A stretch of 32,667 bases of DNA, from assembly GCA_002505455.1 (NCBI GenBank), contig DAVB01000051.1:1496-34162 (forward strand). Direction: 5' to 3'. A model generated the notes under the pieces. That model was not told the DNA's origin and did no database searches. It saw nothing but the letters and a program-made list of their open reading frames with translations. Of this stretch, positions 23,799-30,548 are shown piece after piece (position 1 is the first letter of the stretch; every line of letters begins with the position of its first letter). Made by a program: the position numbers and the translations under genes. The DNA comes from Euryarchaeota archaeon UBA52 (GTDB lineage Archaea; Thermoplasmatota; Poseidoniia; Poseidoniales; Thalassarchaeaceae).

Positions 23799-26700
23799 TA
23801 CGAAGTGTAACTGGTGTGAGGATCATACTCGCGGCGAGAGCTAGTCCAATCATGACCGCGCAAAACAATCCGAATGTTGAGAAAAACCCCATCGAAGACT
23901 GCATGATTACAAGGAATCCAGCTATGTCCGAGAGGGCCGATCCCACGAGTGCAATTCCGGAGGCTCCGCCTACTGCTTTGATGGCTACATATGGGTCGGC
24001 TTCCTTCTCCATCTCTTCTCTGTACCTCTCGACTACATGGATCACGTAATCTATACCCACGCCCAGGGATATAGCAGCGATTGACACGGTGATCATATTG
24101 AGGCCGTATCCTGCGACTTCAATCAGAGCATACAGCCATACTATCACCACTGCTATGGGCAGGGTGGTCGCGAAAGAGAGGAAGAATGCTATTCGCCCCC
24201 ATGCCGCACATGCCAAGATGGAGGCTGTGAAAAGGAATGGTGCGTAGCTCCAACCGATTACCGAGGAAGATATCATTGTGAAAATCGAGGCTATGGCAAG
24301 AGATTGGATCAGGTCGTTTCTATTTGGCCTCAGTTTCAGTCTCTGGATGGTCTTGCCATCTGGGCGATACCCCCACCACAAGGTGGCCATGCATGCAACG
24401 ATCCCAAGCGCTAGAGTTCCTTGCATCTGATCTTGCATTCCATCTGCTGCAATGAAACGAACTACGGGATCGCCCGTCGGTATAGCCCATGACACGGGAT
24501 ATTGTTCATCTTGCAGTGCTTGTGAGATTGGTCCTCTTTCATACAGGGGGCCTATTGATAGGTTTCTGAAGGGCGCCATATCTTGAATGAGCTGCTCAAG
24601 AGCGGGTTCGATAAGAGGGAACTGCTCTGGATCTGATAGACCGAATCTCATGGACATGCGAGTGTATGTAGGCATTTCTCCATCTATGGTAAGCCAATGT
24701 GCGTCTGGATCTAATTCGTCTTCCGTCTGGATAAATTCAGTGACTAGCGGTGCGGGTATTTCAGGATAGCCTCCACTGGCTGGGACGCCATAATTCAGAA
24801 CGTAACCGTAGATGAAAACTAGGCATTCACGGTCATCAAGGTCGGGCAATCTAACTGATTTTCCTTCAAATGGATTGTAGACGAATGAAGTATTGCAGCC
24901 GACGCCTCCATCGGGAAGTGATGGATTCCAGCCTTTCTCCTCATAGGGGGTTATATTCCAAGCCATCGCTGCCTTTGTTCCAAGGACTATGTGGTCCAGG
25001 GCGATTAACTCGGCTTGACCTGTGGGCGTTCTTGAGATTTGATCTGGGTCGCCTTCACCATGCGAATTGATGTTGAGCCTGAGCTCTTCTATGGCTTCAA
25101 TTACTAGCGGGTTCGCGATGTCGCCCTCTACAAGTATGTAGCCGGGTTCTCCATCCCCGAACCGTTCACTGGCTAAATTCACCCCCTTGGCAAAATCAGA
25201 ATCTGGATCGAGGAAATCATCAATCTGGAAATCGCCCTCCAGACTGAACATTGGGCCTAGGGCCAGCACAGTCAGAAGTACTGTCAAAAGACCAACAAAG
25301 GGAGCTTTCGAATATGAAGTGAATGTCGTTGATGAAAGCCAATGGCCTGGTACCAAATGTAACACGTCGGATCTTTCATCCTCTAGTCTATCTCGCCTCT
25401 TTATGGCTAAGTCATAGTCCAATCTGAGCAGCGGTACCCAAAGACCTGTCAACAAAAATGCCGAGAGCACACCGAGGCCGGCTTCAATTCCGAAGGACCT
25501 CAAGGCAGCGATATCTGAGGATAGATTGGCGAGGAAAGCTACGATGGTTGTGAAGCTTGTTAGCATAATTGCTCTGCCTACTTTTGATATCGATATGTGT
25601 GCAGATTGCTCGAGAGTGGCGCCGTTGCGTCTTTCTTCCTTGTATCTGTGAAGAGCGTGGAGAGAATCATCAATGCCAAGTGCCAATACCAATATGGGCA
25701 GTAAGTTGGAGAATTGTGATCTTGCTATGATCTGGAAGCCGAATCTCTCTCCCGCAATCCATATCCACCCTATCGAACCTTGCATCCATAGTAGGGAAAG
25801 TGATAGGCCTGCACCAACGATAATAACATCTGAAACTCTCCTCAAACTCATCCATAGCAGAAAGACGACGACTAAGCCCATCACACCTACTAAAAAGGAG
25901 CTTGAAAGGAGTTCACGATTTATCTCGACGTTTGGTCCCTCACCCAACAGTACTGTTACAACTTCCTCGTCTGTAGATCTGAGTTCTTCTTCTATGGCAA
26001 GATACAGCCACTCAACAGAGCACGGGTCTAGTCCTTGTTGATTTTCAACTTCACATTGATCCATCGTATATTGTATGGGGTCTGTTTTGAATGAGAGTCC
26101 TTCACGCTCAAAACCGAACTCTGGTCTAGCGTCTATCCATGCGAAGGTCCAACCATTGTCCACCATGTTTTGTCGATCAAGATTGAGTATCATCCATACT
26201 GAGCTGGCAGTCCATCGTCCTGGTCCCCATTCCTCGGCTTCTATTGTTCCATCTTCGTTCAATATGCCTCCATACGGGCCCACCACCGGACTAGTGGGGT
26301 CAGGTTCGAATGTTCGATCTACTGACAGATATCTGAGAAATGATCCTCGGGTATGATTCGCCATTCTGTGTGCAGCGAGGTCGATGTGTGCTTGTGTAAG
26401 TAGTGGGTCATCAAAAGATAGGCAGTCCAATTCTCCACAGTCGGTCCAGTTAGTAGGTGCCGTCTCCCACTGCAGGGAGAATGGGTTGATTCGGTCCCTT
26501 GTCACCAAAGAACGATTGTCCATGAAGACCCTGAACTCATTTGGAAGGTCCAAAACGCCCTTCAGCGGGATTCCAGATATGTCTGAAGAGAAGTTCAGAT
26601 AGTATCGAGATACATCGTGATTCTTCAGGATCTCTGCCTTCGTATCCGCCTCCCTGAGTATTGAGAGGTTGAGTATTCCTCCAGTTGGCTCTTCCATCCC

Positions 26701-26997
26701 TTGCGATATGCCGGGGAACGGCTCGACCATCGATATCTCTGATGGTGAGTTTCCAACATCTTCCATCGAGCGAACGAATATTCCGAAACCCCATATGTTT
26801 CCTGCTCCGGAAAACTCCTCCCTCATTACATCGTTCGCCTGGAGTTCTGGGGAGTCCATATTGTACGCCTCGATGTCTATCGGCGTGAGAGAGGACAGGA
26901 AGCCTGGTATCATGAGAGCCGTGATGATAATGACTGCGGCGTGTACTCGATTACTATGGGAGATCATACGATCTGCGATAATCGAAAAGTCACGCAC
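23752..26997 (-). CDS. RND/MMPL family transporter (second of a convergent pair)
   Basis: A 1081-aa RND superfamily protein with the same two-fold plan as its neighbour: helix at about 17-38, a long extracytoplasmic domain (to about 355), helices about 360-520 with LALGIDDSLHALHRYKEE, a second helix near 570, a second loop and terminal helices with LGVGIDYVIHVVERYREE. Note DD in the first Asp motif. The extracytoplasmic loops are longer than in the 921-aa protein and contain paired Cys (for example GELDCLSF, DQCEVENQQGLDPCSVEW). GTG 26997 fits a leaderless start, with a CATA element ending 24 nt upstream; ATG 26967 is an alternative. Substrate unknown. Confidence 0.9.
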   Translation of the reverse strand: MRDFSIIADRMISHSNRVHAAVIIITALMIPGFLSSLTPIDIEAYNMDSPELQANDVMREEFSGAGNIWGFGIFVRSMEDVGNSPSEISMVEPFPGISQGMEEPTGGILNLSILREADTKAEILKNHDVSRYYLNFSSDISGIPLKGVLDLPNEFRVFMDNRSLVTRDRINPFSLQWETAPTNWTDCGELDCLSFDDPLLTQAHIDLAAHRMANHTRGSFLRYLSVDRTFEPDPTSPVVGPYGGILNEDGTIEAEEWGPGRWTASSVWMILNLDRQNMVDNGWTFAWIDARPEFGFEREGLSFKTDPIQYTMDQCEVENQQGLDPCSVEWLYLAIEEELRSTDEEVVTVLLGEGPNVEINRELLSSSFLVGVMGLVVVFLLWMSLRRVSDVIIVGAGLSLSLLWMQGSIGWIWIAGERFGFQIIARSQFSNLLPILVLALGIDDSLHALHRYKEERRNGATLEQSAHISISKVGRAIMLTSFTTIVAFLANLSSDIAALRSFGIEAGLGVLSAFLLTGLWVPLLRLDYDLAIKRRDRLEDERSDVLHLVPGHWLSSTTFTSYSKAPFVGLLTVLLTVLALGPMFSLEGDFQIDDFLDPDSDFAKGVNLASERFGDGEPGYILVEGDIANPLVIEAIEELRLNINSHGEGDPDQISRTPTGQAELIALDHIVLGTKAAMAWNITPYEEKGWNPSLPDGGVGCNTSFVYNPFEGKSVRLPDLDDRECLVFIYGYVLNYGVPASGGYPEIPAPLVTEFIQTEDELDPDAHWLTIDGEMPTYTRMSMRFGLSDPEQFPLIEPALEQLIQDMAPFRNLSIGPLYERGPISQALQDEQYPVSWAIPTGDPVVRFIAADGMQDQMQGTLALGIVACMATLWWGYRPDGKTIQRLKLRPNRNDLIQSLAIASIFTMISSSVIGWSYAPFLFTASILACAAWGRIAFFLSFATTLPIAVVIVWLYALIEVAGYGLNMITVSIAAISLGVGIDYVIHVVERYREEMEKEADPYVAIKAVGGASGIALVGSALSDIAGFLVIMQSSMGFFSTFGLFCAVMIGLALAASMILTPVTLRIMQPFLMMEEPAGHV

Positions 26998-27021
26998 AAT
27001 GGAAGGGAGTTGAATTATGCT

Positions 27022-27035
27022 TATGAGTCGTTGTA
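27022..27035 (-). promoter_or_regulatory. TATA-like element of second RND gene
   Basis: TACAACGACTCATA on the minus strand ends 24 nt before GTG 26997, in the short gap after the dnaJ stop. Confidence 0.35.
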
Positions 27036-27042
27036 AGGGACT

Positions 27043-27975
27043 TCAGAGGCCCTCTTTCCTCAGTCTCTCGAGTATTTCTTTCTGAGGCTCTGTCAGATTT
27101 ATTCTATCCTCTAAAGCGAACTCTATATCTAGATCTGCTCCATCGAAGCTCATTCCAGGGATTCGTCTTCGATCCCCTATCTGCGTCCCGGGCATCACCT
27201 CTATCCTGATTGAGCTCCCGATTGGGGTGCGTATGTCGCATTTACCCCCTAGAATCAGTGTACTATATGGGATCTTGACGGTCTGTATGAGTCGTCCACC
27301 CTCCCATCTCCTACCTTCTTCGGCATCTATGCGTATTGCGAGGATCAGATCTCCGGATTTGCCTCGTGGATGGTCGTGCCCGAGTCCTTTCATTCGAATT
27401 TTTTGGCCATGCTTCGAATTGGGGGGTATCTTGACAGTTATGGTTGATCTTCTGGAGCGGACGCCTTTTCCATCGCAGCCGCCGCACGTACGTGTCGTGC
27501 CGAAGGCGGAGCCTTCGCATTTTGGGCACGTCCTGAGGCGTTGGTGGTCGAATTCAATCGAACACCCGGTCTCGGCGTCGGCATATGCCATATCTATGCC
27601 GGACCTGATGTCAGAACCGCGTTCGACTACTCTTTCAGATTGGTTCTGATGGTTTCCCGATGCTGATCTTGAGGCGTTGAACATCTGCGAAATTATGTCG
27701 GGCATCTCAAATCCTGGGAATCCTGCACTTCTAGATCTTCTTCCGTTCTTGAAGAAGTCCTCCATTCTCTGGGCCTCATCATAACGATGGCGGGCCTCAG
27801 ACGATCCTATGCTGTCGTATGCTGATTGTATAGATTTGAATCTCTCCTCGGCAGCAGCATCGTTGGGATTCCTGTCAGGGTGGTGTTGTCTTGCTAGTCT
27901 CCGGTATGTACGCTTAATTTCTGCATCGGTAGCATCTCGTGCTACCCCGAGGACAGCGTATGGGTCCTCAGACAT
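27043..27975 (-). CDS. DnaJ-like chaperone with a reduced zinc domain
   Basis: Hsp40 co-chaperone of 310 aa that should stimulate DnaK ATPase. Residues 1-68 are a J domain (DPYAVLGVARDATDAEIKRTYRRLA, HPD at 32-34). A G/F-like linker follows (about 78-115) with a region of lower conservation. The zinc domain has only two CxxCxG elements, C150-C153 and C164-C167, instead of the usual four, so a single zinc site. The C-terminal substrate-binding domains are present (TVKIPPNSKHGQKIRMKGLGHDHPRGKSGDL, GVMPGTQ-like). ATG 27975 is chosen over the upstream extension to 28023, which would run into the divergent gene. ATTCA lies about 25 nt upstream as a possible TATA. Confidence 0.87.
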   Translation of the reverse strand: MSEDPYAVLGVARDATDAEIKRTYRRLARQHHPDRNPNDAAAEERFKSIQSAYDSIGSSEARHRYDEAQRMEDFFKNGRRSRSAGFPGFEMPDIISQMFNASRSASGNHQNQSERVVERGSDIRSGIDMAYADAETGCSIEFDHQRLRTCPKCEGSAFGTTRTCGGCDGKGVRSRRSTITVKIPPNSKHGQKIRMKGLGHDHPRGKSGDLILAIRIDAEEGRRWEGGRLIQTVKIPYSTLILGGKCDIRTPIGSSIRIEVMPGTQIGDRRRIPGMSFDGADLDIEFALEDRINLTEPQKEILERLRKEGL

Positions 27976-28021
27976 ATCATAGTGTTGGGGGGGGTGAACT
28001 TGAATTCTCTTGAGCGAAGGC

Positions 28022-28654
28022 ATGAATACGTGGCGCCTTCACGTTCAATCGATGCCTCTCGGTTGGGCCGTATTCAGAAACTATGTCGGACACGCAAGGG
28101 AGATAGGGGGAGATGTGGCTGATTATCCTCGATTCTTCCTGATGCCCGACTCCTGTCACGTTGAATGCAATTCCGATGGATCGAACGTTATTCGACTAGG
28201 AGATTCGTCGGATCACATAGACCACGAGGTTGAGCTTGTTATTCGTCTCGGAGATGATCTTCGCCCTGCTTCGATGTGTATTGGGTGCGACACGACGAAC
28301 AGGACCCGTCAGGGTCTCGCGAAGAAGAAATCGTGGCCTTGGCTTGAAGGTAAGTCATTCATTGGATCTGCTGTACTGGGAACTTGGACGGAGTGGGATC
28401 CCCGACCGAAGAAATTGATGTTATCTGTAAATGGCGAAACGCGTCAGAATGAGTCCACGGAACTCATGGTGCACAGTGTGGACAGGCTCCTTGATACGTT
28501 GGGGGATTGGTACGGCATCAGTCCGGGAGATTACATTTGGACTGGGACGCCGGAGGGAGTCGGGAGAATGTACCCTGGAGATGTAATCGAATGTGAAATG
28601 ACTAACTCCGATGGAGACATAGTCAGCAAGTTGATTGGAATATGTGAAATTTAG
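28022..28654 (+). CDS. Fumarylacetoacetate hydrolase (FAH) family protein
   Basis: A 210-aa FAH-superfamily protein (C-C bond hydrolase, decarboxylase or isomerase of beta-diketo acids; substrate unknown). Family blocks: GWAVFRNYVGHAREIGGD (GxNYxxHAxE-like), FFLMPDSC, HEVELVIRLGDDL with the metal-binding Glu pair, WPWLEGKSFIGSAVLG, LMLSVNGETRQNEST, and GDYIWTGTPEGVGRMYPGD, the highly conserved C-terminal motif. ATG 28022 is chosen; an in-frame TTG at 28010 is also possible, 28 nt after a TATCATA. The stop overlaps the convergent znuB stop by 4 nt. Divergent from dnaJ across a gap containing a G8 run. Confidence 0.88.
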   Translation: MNTWRLHVQSMPLGWAVFRNYVGHAREIGGDVADYPRFFLMPDSCHVECNSDGSNVIRLGDSSDHIDHEVELVIRLGDDLRPASMCIGCDTTNRTRQGLAKKKSWPWLEGKSFIGSAVLGTWTEWDPRPKKLMLSVNGETRQNESTELMVHSVDRLLDTLGDWYGISPGDYIWTGTPEGVGRMYPGDVIECEMTNSDGDIVSKLIGICEI

Positions 28655-29577
28655 ACTTCTTTGGAGGAGTAAACTTGCGTTGTAAACGCATTTGATATTA
28701 TCAATTTGCTAGTGGCAACAACTGCAAAGATCACTGCTGAAACAAGGGCTATCATCGAGCCTGTTCCAGTATCCATTTCTGCGGAGAGATAAAGTCCAAA
28801 AATCACTGAAGAAAATCCGAAGATCTGGGTTAAGAGAATGCAGGATCTGAAACTGCGGCCTACCAATTGTGCGGTAGCGGCAGGAGTGACCAAAAGAGCG
28901 GTTACTAGCAATGTCCCCACCACTTGTACCATGCTCACAACAACCATCGCAATTATGACGCTGAAAATCAGTCCGATGCCTCTCACTGGGAGTCCCTGTA
29001 TCTTTGCAGCGAGTGGATCGATTGTTATCGCCAACAATGCTGAGTGGATTACCATCAGGGTCAACAAGGCTGTGATTGATATCACCGTAATTAGGTCTAA
29101 ATCCGCACTGTCTATTAGAAGGAGGTTGCCGAACAGATATCCTTCGATATCCAATGTTATTCCACCGCCTGATATCCGGAGTACGACCAATCCGAAGGCC
29201 AACATCCCAGTCAGGAATATCGCAATGGATGCGTCTCCCGTTAGTATTTCTCTGGATTGCATCTCATAGATCAGAATACTGGATATGACGCTGAAGAAGA
29301 GTGCATACCAAAGGGGTGAAGATGCTCCGAGTACGATTCCAACTGCTACTCCGCCGAACGAAACGTGTGCTAGGCCGTCTCCAATAAGAGCTAAGTTACG
29401 AATCAGTAGAAAGCTCCCTAGAAAACCAGACACAATTGTTACCATCATTGCTGACAATAAAGCGCGTTGAAACATTTCCATCGTAAAGAAATATGGAAAC
29501 ACCTCTCCGGGCATTATTGGTCCAATCAATTCGAAATAAGGGGATACCAGATTCAGAATTGCCACGCCTATTCCCAA
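28651..29577 (-). CDS. znuB: Metal ABC transporter permease (ZnuB-like)
   Basis: Integral membrane permease of the cluster 9 (zinc/manganese) ABC uptake family, about eight helices across 308 aa. Family motifs: FLLIRNLALIGDGLAHVSFGGVAVG (the conserved SLxGDxLSH-like region), DIEGYLFGNLL, and the late VGTLLVTALLVTPAATAQL, a hallmark of the family. The frame begins at TTG 29577, overlapping znuC by 10 nt; GTG 29565, just after the znuC stop and preceded by GGGAATAGG, is equally likely. Last gene of the metal uptake operon. Substrate identity rests on the His-rich binding protein. Confidence 0.93.
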   Translation of the reverse strand: MGIGVAILNLVSPYFELIGPIMPGEVFPYFFTMEMFQRALLSAMMVTIVSGFLGSFLLIRNLALIGDGLAHVSFGGVAVGIVLGASSPLWYALFFSVISSILIYEMQSREILTGDASIAIFLTGMLAFGLVVLRISGGGITLDIEGYLFGNLLLIDSADLDLITVISITALLTLMVIHSALLAITIDPLAAKIQGLPVRGIGLIFSVIIAMVVVSMVQVVGTLLVTALLVTPAATAQLVGRSFRSCILLTQIFGFSSVIFGLYLSAEMDTGTGSMIALVSAVIFAVVATSKLIISNAFTTQVYSSKEV

Positions 29578-30338
29578 ATAAAATCCCCCATATGTTCTCC
29601 ATGGACATTTTCTATGCCTCTTAAATCAGCTAGCTTATCCAGATTCGGAAATGTTTCTGTTGGTCCGTCGAACCTTATTGTCTCTTCCAGGAAGACTATT
29701 CTGTGTGCCGTTTGAAACATAGCGGTATAATCATGCGATACCATCAGAATTGTTTTTCCTTGCTCGTGACATAACCGATCAAGTAACTTCAGGAGGGTGT
29801 TTCTTGATTCTCGGTCTATTCCAACTAAAGGCTCGTCAAGCAGGATGAAATCAGACTCTGTTGCCAATGCTCGTGCTATAACGGCCCTTTGCCTCTGTCC
29901 ACCGGATAATCTTGCTACTGGAGTGTTCTGGAGTGCCTCTAAACCTACCATTCTAATTGCCTGTGTGACCTTTTCTTCTCTACGGGTGTCAAACCATGCC
30001 CAATCAAACATATTGCCTCTATGCAGAGTCCCCAGCCTGACTAACTCGCGAACTGTTAGTTTGACATCATTTGGCAAGTGTGAAGCTGCTTGCGAGACCC
30101 AGCCAATCTTTCTGTGTAGCTTCCTCGACATCGGAGGATGGCTGTATATCTCGATTGTTCCAGTACGAGGTTTGAGTAAACCCAAGATAGCGAGCAGGAA
30201 AGTGGACTTTCCACTGCCATTGGGGCCTACGATTGCAACGAATTCTCCCTCGTTTATTGTGAGGCAAACATCCTTGATTATGATCTTCCCTGAACGAGAA
30301 ACCGATAGATCGCAAACATCGAGGATCGGCTTTTTCAC
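29568..30338 (-). CDS. znuC: Metal ABC transporter ATPase (ZnuC-like)
   Basis: ATP-binding subunit (256 aa) energising zinc uptake with ZnuB. Walker A GPNGSGKST at 38-46, Q-loop in WVSQAASHLP, ABC signature LSGGQRQR, Walker B FILLDEPLVGID and H-loop MVSHDY are all intact. GTG 30338 is preceded by GGGGGAAG about 4-7 nt upstream, so it has its own ribosome-binding site. A 63-nt gap separates it from the upstream 35-residue ORF. Confidence 0.95.
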   Translation of the reverse strand: MKKPILDVCDLSVSRSGKIIIKDVCLTINEGEFVAIVGPNGSGKSTFLLAILGLLKPRTGTIEIYSHPPMSRKLHRKIGWVSQAASHLPNDVKLTVRELVRLGTLHRGNMFDWAWFDTRREEKVTQAIRMVGLEALQNTPVARLSGGQRQRAVIARALATESDFILLDEPLVGIDRESRNTLLKLLDRLCHEQGKTILMVSHDYTAMFQTAHRIVFLEETIRFDGPTETFPNLDKLADLRGIENVHGEHMGDFIWE

Positions 30339-30401
30339 CTGACTTCCCCCTTACTTGGGATACCTCGCGATTGGAAGAATGTATTGTACAGCATCTGCAC
30401 A

Positions 30402-30509
30402 TCACAAGGGTTTCATCTTCCCAACGACATATTCGTATCCAAGGTAAATGGCCAGTAGGCAAAAAACCGAGCCGACGAAGAGAATTGGAATGACGTCTAT
30501 GGTGTGCAT
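30402..30509 (-). CDS. Small single-pass membrane protein in znu operon
   Basis: An unannotated 35-codon ORF. ATG 30509 has GAGGAG (30519-30524) 9 nt upstream, a good Shine-Dalgarno. The product starts MHTIDVIPILFVG, continues as one hydrophobic helix of about 20 residues (about 6-27, IPILFV to LAIYLGYEY), and ends with VVGKMKPL, a positively charged tail that should sit in the cytoplasm. It lies 39 nt after the znuA stop and 63 nt before znuC, same strand. No other frame in the 210-nt znuA-znuC gap has comparable support. I do not recognise a family; by position it could be a small accessory subunit of the transporter. Confidence 0.62.
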   Translation of the reverse strand: MHTIDVIPILFVGSVFCLLAIYLGYEYVVGKMKPL

Positions 30510-30518
30510 TCAGCCAAT

Positions 30519-30524
30519 CTCCTC
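30519..30524 (-). promoter_or_regulatory. Shine-Dalgarno of 35-residue ORF
   Basis: GAGGAG, 9 nt before ATG 30509. The ORF would otherwise be judged on hydrophobicity alone. Confidence 0.5.
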
Positions 30525-30548
30525 GAAGTGCCATCTTATGGTTAGCAT

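Noticed and set aside
27987..27994. G8 homopolymer between dnaJ and the FAH gene as a phase-variation switch
   Set aside because: It is a single tract outside both chosen coding regions with no clear promoter role; it may also be a length-call error.
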